A stretch of 64,000 nt of DNA, taken from Schistocephalus solidus. Lineage: Eukaryota; Platyhelminthes; Cestoda; Diphyllobothriidea; Diphyllobothriidae. The position numbers were made by a program, and so were the translations under genes. The stretch covers positions 1 through 64,000 of the forward strand of contig WEDG01009040.1 in assembly GCA_017591395.1 (NCBI GenBank), written 5' to 3'. Under the pieces are notes generated by a model. That model searched no databases and was not told the DNA's origin. It was given only the letters and a program-made list of their open reading frames with translations. Below, in pieces: positions 30,686 to 42,849 of this stretch (position 1 is the first letter of the stretch; the number at the start of each line of letters is the position of its first letter).

Positions 30686-32395
30686 CTTATTTATTGTTTT
30701 TCGTTGTGATACCGCCTACTTTGACCCTGGATTTCAAGTTTTGGCGAGAGACTATTACATTCAGATCCATTCTTAATGCAGGATAGTTCGAAAAACATCT
30801 TTATAGGCGAATTAGGAGTCGCCATTTTCAACTGCCGATAGGAAACGAAGGTAACGAGATTGATGACCGGTTAGTAAACAACATAACCTCGTGCAAGCTC
30901 CACGCTTAGCTGGGCCAACGGCCGCTTAACTGCATGCATCCCCCGCGCCATCTCTGTCCTCCCCCTTCTCCTCGGACGGCTCTACCAAACACACACTGCC
31001 GCCTATCACACTATCTCTTATCATCCTCCCCCTATGCACATTTCGCAGATAACCCACACAAACGGACAAACATTATCGATTTCATGTTTTTAATTTCTAC
31101 TGCGTTCCAACGTTTCCTGAAGAGAAGTTATCGAAAGCAACGCGTATGCTCGCCAAGTCGTCTTTTGAATCTTTTAATGGGAATTTTCGCAACTTTAAAA
31201 CATCTAGTAGCCATGTCCATGTGTGGGAGTGTCAACCGGTTATTTACCAATTTTTTAGCATGAGGCCCTTTTGAAACCCCTCCCATACTATGGCAGACCA
31301 TAATCTTCAACTCGTATCAAATCATTAATATTTTTGAAGGTGAGAGCTTCGGTGTGATAATCTAGGAAACCGAAGTTGATCACAGGAGCAGACTTAAATT
31401 GTTACTGACTTCGCGAAGATCGTGGTCGGCTCTTCATGTTCAAAGCGTTTAATGCCAAATATGGACCAGAAATTTAAGTGACTGGACGAACTAGTCAACT
31501 GATCAATATTTTTATTTTCACTGACTCGTCCTTTTGACGGATGTTTTTAGGGCTTGACAGCCACTGGCCTTACGCATGTTCACCTTGATGGGGGACTCCT
31601 GTAAGTCTGCCTCTTCTTCGGGTGGGTTCGTTGCGGTCCGAGACAGTGAAAGTGAAAAAAAAATCGGTCAGTCCAAGGCCGACTAGTTCGGTCAATCATT
31701 TAACTTTCCGATCTATCTTTGAAATTAAACGCTTTGACACTGGATAGCCGCTGGACTCTTCGAAACGTCAGCAACAATACCAATTCGTTCCGGTGAGCAA
31801 ATTCAATTTTCCACTAATATTGTTCCATGCATCAAATAGAACTTTTCCTCTTTCAAAGAAGGATGTGCAACCGGTGTTTTTCAGCAAAGGCTGCATGCAG
31901 ACAAGCCACACATGCGTCTCCCGCAGATGTCCAAATTATTTGGTTTTGTCTGGTGAAGCGTCGAAACGACATGGTAATTTGATGATCAATGGGAAAATTA
32001 CTGACACGCACAACAAGTACACAGTTATCTGTCGGACTGCCTGTTCTTTTATCTTGCACATTCCGCCAAAATACGCTTATGTCTGATCATATGTACAAGG
32101 AGGTTCATTAGGGTTACCCTTCAAAGTGCTTGTAGAATGCTGGTAAGTTGAGATCAGGTGTAAATTAATGGAGGTCTGTCTCGGGGAATCGACAGCGTGA
32201 AAAGTAAGAAGAGTTACGGCGATTGCCCTTTTTATAGGCATTCAGTCAATGCTACCCAGCCGGTATACGGCCGGTAATCGACGAATACAGCCTTCGGAAA
32301 CCGCCAAAGTGATCGCATGTTGCGGTGAAAAGTAAAAATATCAGGGAAGACACTGTAGCGTGTGGCCGCCAATTGCAGGTTGGAAGGCGACGATT
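30686..32395. other. No recognised feature
   Basis: About 1.7 kb. Several open frames of 60-110 codons overlap on both strands without a domain or consistent start. Nothing in it matches other parts of the window. Confidence 0.4.
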
Positions 32396-32415
32396 ATAAT
32401 GCTTAGGCTGAAGAG

Positions 32416-32510
32416 TTTGGTGGTGGTGGCGGCGGTGGTGATTTTGGTGATGGTGGTGGTGGCGGTGGTGATGGCGGCGGCGGCGGTGGCGGCGGTGGTG
32501 GTGGTGATAA
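32416..32510 (+). repeat. Imperfect (GGT/GGC)n microsatellite
   Basis: About 30 triplets, mostly GGT and GGC with GAT interruptions. The His/Arg-rich minus frame and the Val/Ala-rich plus frame are artefacts. Confidence 0.9.
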
Positions 32511-32890
32511 GATGTTGGCACTTTCTAAGCCATTTTCAGCTGACCCAACGACAACACAATTGATGATAGGTCACTAGACGTCTAGTAGACGCGTCAGGCC
32601 GTCTAAAGGCAGACATGTGCACCTGTGTCTTGTCATGTGGGTGGACGAGTAATCGAGTTCGAGGCCAGCCCTTCCAAGTGAGCCCCAGCCGATACGCAAC
32701 CGTAATTGTAAGGGCGTTTTTACAGGGAGATACGCTAGTTGGGTGATCTTTTTAAATGTCGGTTCACTAGGAGGACGACTAAACTACGAAAGTTACAATT
32801 CTTTGCTTCGAAAAAAATGATTTTTATCTCCGTTTACTTTTGGGTAAAAAGGGTGAAATTAGCAAGAACAAACAGCAAAAAAGCAACAAA
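32511..32890. other. No recognised feature
   Basis: About 380 bp directly 5' of the PLE body. Unlike the copies at 13.2 and 25.8 kb, no inverted terminal repeat is seen here. Confidence 0.4.
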
Positions 32891-33650
32891 GTCGATGGAG
32901 GAGGAAGAAAACAACCAGCTGGCCTCCTTAGACCTCCTCATCAGCCGCAACAATTGTTTTGACCTGAAGACCAAAGTGTTCAGGAAAGCGACAACTACGA
33001 TGCAAGTACTGAACTTTAACTGCAACCACCCAATCAGCCACAAACGCAGTTACCTAAGGACGTTATATCGGCATCTTGAGACGCACTGCAGTGAACACGA
33101 AGACCAAACTGCCGAATTACAATATCTTCGACGGGTGTTCAAGGAAAATGGCTACTTCGTCAACCACTACATGCGCAAATGGGACGAACGACAAAAGCGC
33201 ACCGAACCTAAATATTGGTGTGCGATTCCATACGTCAAAAGCGTATCAGGGGCCATCAGTCGCCTTCTTGCGTCACTTGGAGTTGGAGTCGCACACAGAC
33301 CGAAGGCCACCATTCAGCGTCAGGTGGCAAGAAACATCTGGAGTTTTTTGTGGGATCTGGTGCAATTGCGGGCAAATCAACTATATTGGAGAAACCGGAA
33401 GACGGCTTTGGACGCGAATTGCCGAACGCGCGGCAGCAGTGCGGTGAAATGACGCCAATTCTCAAGTCGACGAGGGGGGAACCATTAACTGTGGTAGGTT
33501 TGCCGTAGCCTAGCGACTGCATCCTATAAATACTGCAAGTCCCTGTGTACGAATTACTCATATCTGATACTGTCTCTGATGGTGGGTTCGAGTTGGAATC
33601 CGAAATGTCAGGCGAATAAAGATCTTGTCCCAGTGATCGCATCTACTTCT
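32891..33650 (+). pseudogene. Penelope-like element, RT C-terminus + GIY-YIG + 3' terminal repeat
   Basis: The plus strand encodes MEEEENNQLASLDLLISRNN, KTKVFRKATTTMQVLNFNCN and HPISHKRSYLRTLYRHLETH, then LQYLRRVFKENGY (RT C-terminal and thumb region). After a frameshift near 33350 it encodes CGIWCNCGQINYIGETGRRL (GIY-YIG) and IAERAAAVR. The body ends near 33510 and is followed by CTATAAATACTGCAAG and the ribozyme-like 3' repeat. The RT palm with its YVDD is missing, so the copy is 5'-truncated. The longest uninterrupted frame (32739-33452) is the largest PLE ORF in the window. Confidence 0.85.
33571..33615 (+). ncRNA. Hammerhead ribozyme-like motif, PLE type
   Basis: TGTCT, CTGATGG (33576-33582; A9 changed to G), T, GGGTTC/GAATCC hairpin with loop GAGTTG, GAAATGTC (33602-33609), AGGCG. 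Stem I can form five pairs with two wobbles. The core change makes activity unlikely in this copy. Confidence 0.5.
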
Positions 33651-34555
33651 TTTCAAAGTTGAGCAAGTTAATTTGAATCCAGACCCACACTGCATAAACC
33701 CCTGCATATCACTTGAAGAAGCAAACCTATAAACATACCTAGCTCTTGAGTAATATAAAAAGACGAAATGCAATACAGTGCTTACAGAGAGAGAATGGTC
33801 TTACATAGAAACATGTAACATATCAAACGCACTAAGAGGCACGACTTATACGTTCCTGATGAGGTTCTGCAGTCATTTCACAGTTTACTGCTACTTTTGT
33901 GACTTTAACAACATAACACGTTACGCTCTGAGATACCCCTGACAATAACGAGACAAAAGCAGACAGAACACAAGTAATTTGCCTATGACGATGCCAGCTA
34001 ACGTTTTTTGCCCTAAATCCGTTTTGCGGTATTTCTACTCCGCTCAAGAGAATTCAAGGAGATGTTACAACTGGCGCTTTTGATTAGAATGCAACCCAAA
34101 CCTTAAGAATACAACTTTCACGACAATTTTCTGTGGAAATATTTATTTTTAAGCAATTTTTGACGTTATTCAGAAATTGCTCATTACACTAACAGGAAAC
34201 TTGTGATCATCGACCGTACCAACTAAATTCCTGTCCATCCCTTCAAGTAACCTACGCTTTTGCCGTTTCAGGTGGGGAAACTAGAGCGAATCTTCAGTAA
34301 TTAAATCTCCTTATTTTTTTAAAAAAAAGGAGTAGAAGTAGAGTCCTTCGCAATTTAAAAAATGCGAGCTGTTTTAATTTTTCACGATGTACCTACACAT
34401 ATCGAGGGCTATCGACGCATCTGAGGCCCCTTCTTAGCCACAGAGCAGACAAGTGAGCGCCTAGTTTCTCCTTTAAAATAAAAGTTCACATACATATGAA
34501 ATTGTTCAGTTCGATTGAGCACTGTTGACATTAGTTGAAGCTAATCAGAGTTTTT
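33651..34555. other. No recognised feature
   Basis: About 900 bp of AT-rich DNA without a recognised gene or repeat. Confidence 0.4.
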
Positions 34556-34559
34556 TGGT

Positions 34560-34858
34560 AGATCTGCATAATTCATTTGACACCATTGTGAAAAACTCGG
34601 CGTCCTCGGTGGGATTATAAGCCATGACAGCAAGGAGAAGGCTTGAGTACACAAGCTCTCCGACCGGAAGGCAGTGGTTTTATCCCATTTGAATCACGTA
34701 CCCACCCAACTTACGACAACGTATGGAGTTCCCCAATTCCGATAGACTAAGCTGGGTGTCTAAGCAGGATGTTCTAAAATATTAGTCGCGAACCCAACAG
34801 ACTACTACCTGGCTCAGTTAATTATTAGATTTTTTGGTAGATTAAAAAATCCACCAAC
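34560..34858 (-). repeat. tRNA-derived repeat S2, decayed copy
   Basis: On the minus strand: head with TTAGAACATCCTGCTTAGACA, GTACGTGATTCAAATGGG, a tRNA-like core with the B box destroyed (TTATAATCCCACCGAGG), and tail TTTTTCACAATGGTGTCAAAT. A partial second unit lies at 34822-34858. Confidence 0.65.
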
Positions 34859-35599
34859 TGAGCCCAGTAGAAACCTGGTTTCAGTTGTTTAAATTGACGG
34901 ACATTCTCTGCTTGCCGACAAACAAAGTGAGTGCACTATGAGTTGAGTCACTCGGTTCGGGAGTCACCTTGGGGTTGAACTACTCTAGACTTCGTGTAGC
35001 ATGGTTGAATTTTTCTGGGTACTTAGCTAAAATTCCACGGTTTGCCAGACACCATAAGAGCCTATTTATCAAAAATTCGTCATTTCTGCATGCACAGACT
35101 ACGTTAGGGACTTTATGTGACGAAAGCAGTTGCATACCATTCAGTTTAATGATCTGCTGTTAGTGTGATGGAATTCCCCAGGCAAGATGACAGCATATGA
35201 GGTTCAATTGTTCTGCTTCTTCAAACAACATCTGGCCGTCCTAACACCGCTGGATACTCAATGCATTTCATCTCTCTAGACGTCTCCTCAGATTTCATAT
35301 CCAGAAGTACTACCAGTAAAGAAATGGGAGGCAGGCTGAATTGCCTTCGCCAGCAGTGACCGTTTTGGGCTCGGGTCCAAATCTTATGTCTTCTCGGTCT
35401 GTAGTCCAGTTCAGTTCATTTTAGTTTTATGAAGGGAAAGGTAGATAACGCCTTTGAACTCCCTATTGATTTCAGTGAGATTGCAAATTAATAACGACCG
35501 ACACATAATGGACGTTGGACAAACGGTTATCTCCCCGTCACTCTACAGGACATCTGATGAAATAATATTACTCAAATAGGGCGTAGTGAGTTCGCTAAA
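34859..35599. other. No recognised feature
   Basis: About 740 bp; no supported gene or repeat. Confidence 0.4.
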
Positions 35600-37990
35600 A
35601 CGTAAATTTGTGAATGGGATAGGTTGGGGAAACTGTGTTAGTTTCTAATGTCGTGGTGGTACTTATGGCTGTACTGGTTAAACTTCCGCTTAAAAATGTC
35701 AACGGATGGGGACATTATGATGTCCGCAGGCAGAGCATTCCAGGTCTTAATCACTCTGTTGGAGAAGAAGAACCTTCTTGCGTCCAGTCTTGCCACAGTC
35801 GCACGCAGTTTGAGAGGATGTCCTCTCAAAGTAGTGGTAGTGGCCAGCTCAAAGAAGTCACCAGATGCAAGGTGACAATCCTGACCCCGCAACATGCGAA
35901 ACGCTTGTATTAGGTCACCGCGTACCTCTCTATGGTCCAAAGGAAACAGATCAAGATTGAACAATCGTGTATCGTAAGTCAGGTGGCTTTGGCCTTGAAC
36001 CAGCTTGGTTGCCCGTCTTTGGACATTCTCAAGTGCGCTGTGGTCTTTGACAGCCCACCGTCTCCAGGCTTGTATGGCAAATTCAAATTATAGTCGCACG
36101 AATATCTCGAAGAGCTCCTTAAAGCACCCTTTGTCGAACTTTGCAAACGCCTGCTTAATTAGATACAAGGTTGACATTGCGGATTTTGCTACTTTTGAGC
36201 GATGTAACGATGGCCTCAGTGAGGGCATGATCCATACTCCTAGATCTTTCTGAGCCTCTACCACTGGTAGTGGTATGTGTCCAGATATTACATTCTCTGG
36301 TGCACGGAGCTGGTTTTGCCGATTCGCAGAATATCGCACTTAGAATGGAAGGAGCTATTTGTTCGACCATTCCCTGAGTCGATGCAATTTCACCTGTAGA
36401 TTTGCTTCATCAGCTTCGTTGTGGATGAACTTCCAAAGATTTATGTCATCAGCAAACATGGCGGTGTTACAGTCCAACCCAGTTACACAGTCATCAATGT
36501 ATGTAAGGAAGAGGATAGGGCCAAGGAAGGAGCTCTGAGGAACACCACTCTGAACTGCCACCTCCACCAATTTTTGTTCACCAAGACGGACAATCTGAGA
36601 TCGCCCAATCAGTAACTTTTCGATCCACTTCAAAAGCTTGCCCATTCTCCAATACAGTTGAGTTTTTATGGGAGATTATGGTGAGACACGCTATCAAATG
36701 CCTTCTTGAAGTCTGTAGACTGCGTGCACCACATTCCCTTCATCGACCGCTCAGGTCCATCGTTCCAGACAGCAGAGGAAATTGGTTAAACAGAACCTTC
36801 CTCTGCGGAATCCGGGCTGCGCGTCAGATAGAAGATGAAACCACTCCAGAAACTGCATCAGTTCATGTTTGATGCTTCGCTCCATAATATTGCAACATAT
36901 GGAGGTGAAACTTACCGGCTGGTAGTTATTTTCGGAAGCCCGGCTGCCACTTTTATGTATCGAGGAAATCTACGCAGTCTTCCAATGGCGTGGCAAACTG
37001 CCCGCAGCGAGGGAGGCTCGTAAGAGAAGACACAAGGTTTCTGCCAAATCTATGACCAATTCCTTCAACAACTTTGCCGGTATTACACCAGGACCTGGCG
37101 ATTTCGTTCCTTCCAGCTTTAGTAGTTCCTGCAGAATAATAGGTTCTGTGATGACCACTGAGTCAATTGTCGGGATCCCTTCCATACTATAGTTATCAGT
37201 GATTAGATCGGCTTCCCTCGTAAAAACCTACTTAAAGAACTGAGAAAGATGCTCAGCCTTTTCCTCGTCCTTGCAAAGTTCGACACCTTCATCAGTTTTT
37301 AACAAAGGGGTAGGGTCTTTATTTAGAGTGTACTGTCTAATATAATTGTAGAAGAACTTCGGGTTTTCTGCTTCATGGTTTATCAGGTTACTCTCGAAAC
37401 GTTTGTGGGCTTTATAAACAAGGCCTTTTACCCTGCTCCTCTGCGTTTTCTACTTCGTCAGCGATTCAACGGTGTTCTCCGTTTGGTAAGTTTTCCAGAG
37501 CATTTGCTTGCGGTTTACTTCCCTCGTTAGTGTGGTCATTAGCCACTGTGGCCTGTTGGTGACCTTATTTTTTCGAATTAGGACAGTAGCTGGTGATAAG
37601 TCCATGTAATACTGCCTTAAATTCCAACCACTCCTCGAGCATACAGCCGGTAAATGTTTCATTCCAGTCTAAACGGTGCACATCAATCTTCGTTCGGGTA
37701 AATTTGGCACGCCATATGTTGCGTTTGACTGTGGTACTTCGATCGGGGACAGAGAAGAGTGAATATTCCCACTGTAGGACTACGTGGTCGCTTTTGCACA
37801 GGAGGAGTAGACAGTTCACAATATCGACGCTAGCAGGCGCTTTTGTCAATACAAGGCTCAAACAATTAGCTTGTTGCCTCTCACGTATTCTGGTTGGAGA
37901 CAAGACGTGTTGAGTTTGGAAGCGTTTGTGTATTGCTTCTAGGACTGGGTATAAGGGCAAATATGGCAGTCTTCTTAGTCCCAGTCAGTT
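35600..37990 (-). pseudogene. CR1/Jockey-like non-LTR retrotransposon relic
   Basis: Minus strand, from high to low coordinates: end of an AP-endonuclease (CKSDHVVLQWEYSL near 37780); a linker with NRPQWLMTTLTREVNRK (37540); RT start with LLKLEGTKSPGPGVIPAKLLKEL (about 37100); motif A region (EGNVVHAVY with a 2 bp deletion relative to the copy at 42.5 kb); motif B SGVPQSSFLGPILFLTYIDD (36560); motif C MFADDINLW (36460); thumb; and the family-typical C-terminal block ARRFFFSNRVIKTWNALPADI with a stop near 35638. Frames are broken at several points and the endonuclease N-terminus is missing, so the copy is dead and 5'-truncated. Confidence 0.85.
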
Positions 37991-38270
37991 TTACTCTCCA
38001 TGAGTGAGTGATCATTGCTCTGTAGGCACCTGAAACGGTTCTAGACTGAGACTCAGGGGCAAAACTTAACGCCCGTATTCCAGCCCATAAGAAAACCAAA
38101 CATACGAATGTCATCCTTTCGTGTGGTTCTTTATCTCTTGCACTAATCACCCAACTCTCGATTTTCACTGTGATCTGTTGACCATGCTGAGACTTTGAAA
38201 CAAAATCCGCTAAAGTCGCTAAAATTTGCTTCAGTAATGGTTAAACAATGTATGAATAAATATGGGAATA
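37991..38270. other. Junction with S1-like scraps
   Basis: GGTTCTAGACTGAGACTCAGG at 38038-38058 recalls the S1 head (CTCTAGTCTGAGCTCCAGG). Otherwise nothing is recognised. Confidence 0.3.
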
Positions 38271-38274
38271 TGAA

Positions 38275-38475
38275 CTCCCCCTCCACCCCCGGTAATGCAG
38301 GCAGGCTTACAAGCAATTTCAGGAAACGTAAATATTACTCTGTCCTAACCCTAACTTTAACTCTAACCCTAAGTCGTAACATTAAAACTAACCCAACTTT
38401 CTCCGGAAATTATCACAGGGCTTTAGGAATCGGTGATTCCTATTCCCGTGTCCTGCCGTACCCTTTATCAAAGAT
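38275..38475. repeat. MITE with telomere-like interior, copy D
   Basis: The interior reads GTCCTAACCCTAAC, TCTAACCCTAAG and similar words (38340-38400). The right end has GATTCCTATTCCCGTGTCCTG as in copy A. The left end is decayed. Confidence 0.6.
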
Positions 38476-38885
38476 GTGTCCGTTGTTAACAGGTGATGCC
38501 TAGCGTACTAAAAACGCACTTTCCGTTTGGACTATAGTGCTAGCCAAATCACATTTCCTTAATGACTAGCTCTTAACTTTGGAAGCCTCCTTTATGCACT
38601 TGACCTCTATTGTTCTCATTTTTTGGCGATAACAGATATTAGTTTGAAACCATAATTAGATTTATACATTTTACAACGTGGTCTTTATGCAGAGAAAATC
38701 GCTTTCTTAGCTGAACTAAATTTTCCTGCAGTTGGTTTTGGAATTATCTACAGGTTTGTGAAACCGTAACTACTGTTTGAAAGTGGATGAAGTTATTCTA
38801 ACAGTTGAGTACAACGGGTACAGTAAACAGAAAGATTCAGGTACTTCTCAGATAAGTTACTCAGTTAAGTTTCATTAACATACAA
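38476..38885. other. No recognised feature
   Basis: About 400 bp, no supported gene or repeat. Confidence 0.35.
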
Positions 38886-38889
38886 ATAA

Positions 38890-39062
38890 TCCAGTTGACA
38901 CAACTGCGAAAATTTCGGCGGCTTCAGTGGGAGTTGAACCCACAACAACAGAGGGAAGGCTTCAGTACAGCCAACGCTCTTACTACCTGAGCCACGAGAC
39001 CCAACCGTGAGCCCTAGGTTTAATCACACATGGGTCAGTTTACCCGCTCAGCCGTAATTTAC
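38890..39062 (-). repeat. tRNA-derived repeat S2, partial copy
   Basis: The tRNA-like core on the minus strand at 38917-39000 has acceptor-like GTCTCGTGGCTCAGG and a diverged B box (GGTTCAACTCC). The head is cut after ACCCATGTGTGATTAAA. Confidence 0.65.
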
Positions 39063-39329
39063 AAGGATGCAGTTAAATCATCTCAAGTTTCAAGTGCATA
39101 AACCCTGTAAAAAATGAAACTTGTGCTTCCAATAGACTTTTCGCTAATATACACATATACGCAGGCAATTGCACGGCTTGGAAGACTGTAAATCCCCGGC
39201 TGAACGGAACCGCCCGTATTCCACCCTGCAATCGCGACGGGTCGGTGAACACCGCTTACATAGGATGCTGAATATTCCCGATCACAGGCGGCAGGACTGT
39301 GATCTCTTGTTTAATGTGTATAACTCTGC

Positions 39330-39465
39330 ACTAGAGTGATCGATAGCTAACCGATTCCGGTATAAATGAGGTCTGGTCCTTGCTGTCGCGGGTTCGACCC
39401 CCACCGAGGTTGCCGATTTTTTCACACTTGGATCAAATGAATTATTCAAATCCGCTAAGAACACC
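39330..39465 (+). repeat. tRNA-derived repeat S2, partial copy
   Basis: CCTTGCTGTCGCGGGTTCGACCCCCACCGAGG, then TTTTTTCACACTTGGATCAAA and GAATTATTC. The 5' half of the tRNA-like core is unrecognisable. Confidence 0.6.
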
Positions 39466-40380
39466 AATAAATGCAAGTGATATACGCAGGAGGAGGTCTA
39501 ACGAGAAGTTTCCTCCCTCAAAACATTACCTGAAAAGGATTTGTTTTGGAATAATGACAGTAAGAACGACTACCTTCTCTGAGCTCGAGTAGTTCATTGG
39601 TTGTCCTTTGTCGGCATGGGTTTAGTGACAAGCATTAAAAAATTTTGCTATATACGTCCCCGCTAGTACTTTACGAACGGGGCGCCTTTCTACCAGAGGT
39701 GAGTTCCTTTCTGCCTTAATCAAATGTTTCCTCTTAGCTCACCGACTGGGACTACGCTCCATCGGCTGTGCCAATATAGCACGAACCGAGTTTGCTAACC
39801 AGCTCTGTTGGAAACAGTAAAAACGCTTGTTTGATGGAAGCATGGTTGTTCCAAGAGGTTCCTATTTCTGTGTGCTGTCCGATGTACATATGGAACACAT
39901 GCGAACCCTGTCGAGTTGTTTCGACCCCATTCTACTAACTTTCAGTGCCAGGTCATCCCTCACCTATTCCTCACTTTCAAATAGGCCAGGCGGTAGCTTG
40001 ACGAGTAGTAGCATGATTTACAACAACACCACTCTTTCTTGAATTTACTGGACAGAAAGGCGTGTAAATTAGAATACTGTGACAATTATTGTCCGCCTAA
40101 CGAAACCCGCACGAATCTATCCTGGGGGATGAAAGTAAACATGCCTACCTGCCCAATATTCTGACTTCACTGTCCCCCATAGCTGAAAAGAACTCCGAAC
40201 TGAGAACCTTCACTTGAATAACGAAGGAGCTTGAATGTAGCCAGAATAATACAGAAGTGGAGAAGGAAGACTGTACTACCAACTTCTGCCTCCCCTCCCC
40301 CGGCCACCGTCAAACAGTAATATTTCAGTCCCAAACCGGGCGTTGAACTTCCATTCGTTGCCCACAGACTGCTAGATCCA
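39466..40380. other. No recognised feature
   Basis: About 900 bp with no supported gene or repeat. Confidence 0.4.
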
Positions 40381-40394
40381 CCGCGAATTCCTTT

Positions 40395-40515
40395 TTATCA
40401 TTGATTACCCGACTTACTCGGGCCACCTGCGGGGCTCTAGGCTAGATCTCCAAGGAAACCCCGAATCGCCCAGCAATCAGGATGGATCAGTGAACGTCAC
40501 TCTCATATGGAGTTA
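40395..40515 (+). repeat. Repeat S1 head-like relic
   Basis: GGCTCTAGGCTAGATCTCCAA, AGGAAACCCCGAA and GATCAGTGAACGTCACTCTCAT recall the S1 head. No tRNA core or ribozyme block follows. Confidence 0.4.
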
Positions 40516-40731
40516 GAAGTGGGAAAATTCCATGTTCATTGACGTGAGTGTTACTTGGCGCTGCACTATGAGGACTAATCCACATCAGCGAAATTCGGAT
40601 TACCTTAGTGTAGCGTAAACGGGAGGCTTGGTTAGGATTCATATGGAGGTAACTGGCGACCAGCAAAGTCCACATGCCCAACTGCCTCTATCGGCGCATA
40701 CTAATGTTCGTCCCAGGTAAGAAGCATATCA

Positions 40732-41682
40732 TACAGTAGCTTCCCTAACTCATGAAACATCAACCGAAATTCCGAAACGTGTTTTCGATTCAAACAAATT
40801 ACCTTTGTAGGGTTGCCGTATGGAAAATCGTGCAGCCTTATCCCGAGATATTTCAGTCAAGGTAGGATGCCGGCTTTTTAACAACTTTCTTCCGACCGCC
40901 CGTAAAAATTATACTCTTTAAAATGACTACTTAAGTAAGATGCAATTGTGTCATTGATTGTAGATGCTCTTATTAATTCAAATATATTTTATGGAAAACG
41001 CGCATAAAAAACATTATTCTTTTACGCGTTTGATAGTAAATTACGTCTTCTTCAAATGCCATACTTTAATAAAGAGCATCTTTCGGTTATGAAAAAGTTT
41101 CTAATTATGAGATTTTTAAAGACCTTGAAATGTTAATCCCTAAAATATACCGCATCCATAAATTTATTAATTCTGCCTACAATGTGTAGAACCTGATCCA
41201 AATCCATTACAGCATTTTATGAGAAATGTCTGACCTCTTCTTCGTACCGTAGAGACATTTGTGCTTTTTCCTTACGCAGAATGGATACAGCATGTAGTTT
41301 TTAAACCTTGAATTTAACTGTAACGGCCGGTAGGGTTCAAAATTATTCAGCTATTTATAAACTTTAAGAACCAGCACATACCCTTTCTTAAAGTATAAAA
41401 TTTGAGGTGGACGTAATTTGCTATCAAATTAGTAAAAGAAAGAATACTTGTGTGCATATTTTCCATAAAATATATGTTAATTATGGAGAGCATTGAAAAT
41501 TCATCACAAAATTGCATGCTACTTAAGTTGCCATTTTTTTACAGAGCATGCCTTTGTGGATGGCTAGAAAGAAACTCGTGCACGATCATCCATACGAAAA
41601 CTCTACCTAAGTAATTTTTTTTGAATCGAAAACACATTTCAGAATTTCGGTTGATGTTTCATGAGTTAGGGAATCTACTGTA
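40732..41682. mobile_element. Palindromic MITE, Tc1/mariner-like ends, copy 1
   Basis: Both ends begin TA-CAGTAG and continue (left) CTTCCCTAACTCATGAAACA against (right, inverted) ATTCCCTAACTCATGAAACA. Pairing continues for about 400 bp into each arm, including ATATATTTTATGGAAAA and GATAG.AAATTACGTC blocks. TA flanks and CAGT starts are typical of Tc1/mariner. No transposase ORF is present, so it would need one in trans. Confidence 0.75.
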
Positions 41683-41689
41683 GTAGATG

Positions 41690-41790
41690 AGCGCTTACCG
41701 ACTGCTCTACGGAACTTGCTCGTCCCGTTGTGCCTTGGGGCTCAAATCAGAACCCCTACAGGCGGTCACATAACGACTAGTGGTGCATGC
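41690..41790 (-). repeat. Repeat S1b head fragment
   Basis: The minus strand contains GAGCCCCAAGGCACAACGGG with GACGAGCAAGTTCC, matching the head after the S1b copy at 22905-22945. Confidence 0.6.
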
Positions 41791-42154
41791 AGATAAGGTG
41801 TATACACTCATACGAACTCTGTGGTTGGTGGTCGTTCGATTTTTCCAAGCGTGCGCACTCGTAGGCGTGTGTCCTAGGTCCCGTCGCTTCCACCTCCCCA
41901 ACCCTCCCTCACCCCGCCCTCCTCCTCCCCACTTTACGTGTACTGACATGTACCCATCCCGAAAACAGTATTCCACTGTCGAGAACACCTTATGAAGACG
42001 ACTGCCACGTGTGTTTATTAGTGCGTCACCGGCAGATGAATCGTTACATATCACCAGGTGCAACACTGACGTCGAGGTCGGCCTTACAGGATAAGTATGT
42101 ACAACAGAATCGCAGGGGGTTGCAGCCATGCATATGCACATACAGGAGAATGAT
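41791..42154. other. No recognised feature
   Basis: C-rich plus strand with no supported gene. Confidence 0.35.
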
Positions 42155-42461
42155 GTATGATAACGAACGACTTTCAGGGGGTAGGGAACAGCTACAGCGA
42201 GATTTCAACTGGGTTGGAACCTCCTGTGAATCCCATCTTTTGGGGAGTCCCAAATAACTTCGTCCTATCTATAATTATTTTTTATCTATGAAAAAGCCGG
42301 CGCATAGTTGCATGTGTGAATTTTCTGAGAAAACTTATATTGTCGTTACAGAGATGTGCATCATGTGACTCTATTTTGTCCCTAAATTAGTTGACTTTCC
42401 TGCTCCTTAGGAGACTATTTCATGTGGCTGGTATAACCACTTTTCTCCGTATGGGTAGCCG
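42155..42461 (+). repeat. 307 bp direct repeat, left copy
   Basis: It runs from GTATGATAACGAACGACTTT to CCGTATGGGTAGCCG and recurs almost unchanged at 42850-43155. It does not match any other part of the window and has no ORF. Confidence 0.9.
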
Positions 42462-42849
42462 ACCCTTACCCCAATACAGTTGAGTTTGTATAGGAGATGA
42501 TGGTGAGACACGCTATCAAAGGCCTTCTTGAAGTCTGTGTAGACTGCGTGCACCACATTCCCTTCATCGACCGCTCGGGTCCATCGTTCCAGACAGCAGA
42601 TTAAATTGGTTAAACAGAACCTTCCTCTGTGGAATCCGAGCTGCGCGTCAGATAGAAAATGAAACCACTCTAAAAACTGCATCAGTTCACGTTTGATGCT
42701 TCGCTCCATAATCTTGTGACACATGGAGGTGAAACTTGCCGGCTGGTAGTTATTTGCGGAAGCCCGGCTGCCACTTTTATGTATCGAGGAAATCTACGCA
42801 GTCTTCCAATGGAGTGGCAATCTGCCTGCAGCGAGGGAGGCTCGGAAGA
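42462..42849 (-). pseudogene. CR1/Jockey-like RT fragment between direct repeats
   Basis: The minus strand encodes MERSIKRELMQFLEWFHFLS, GRFCLTNLICCLERWTRAVD and EGNVVHAVYTDFKKAFDSVS: RT motifs 2 to A of the family at 35.6-38.0 kb, with motif A Asp (TDFKKAFD) intact. It corresponds to 36645-37030 of that copy but lacks its 2 bp deletion. Both ends stop abruptly at the direct repeats. Confidence 0.85.

Noticed and set aside
35549..35555. CTGATGA near the CR1-like 3' end
   Set aside because: Followed by AAATAATATT with no hairpin or GAAA core.
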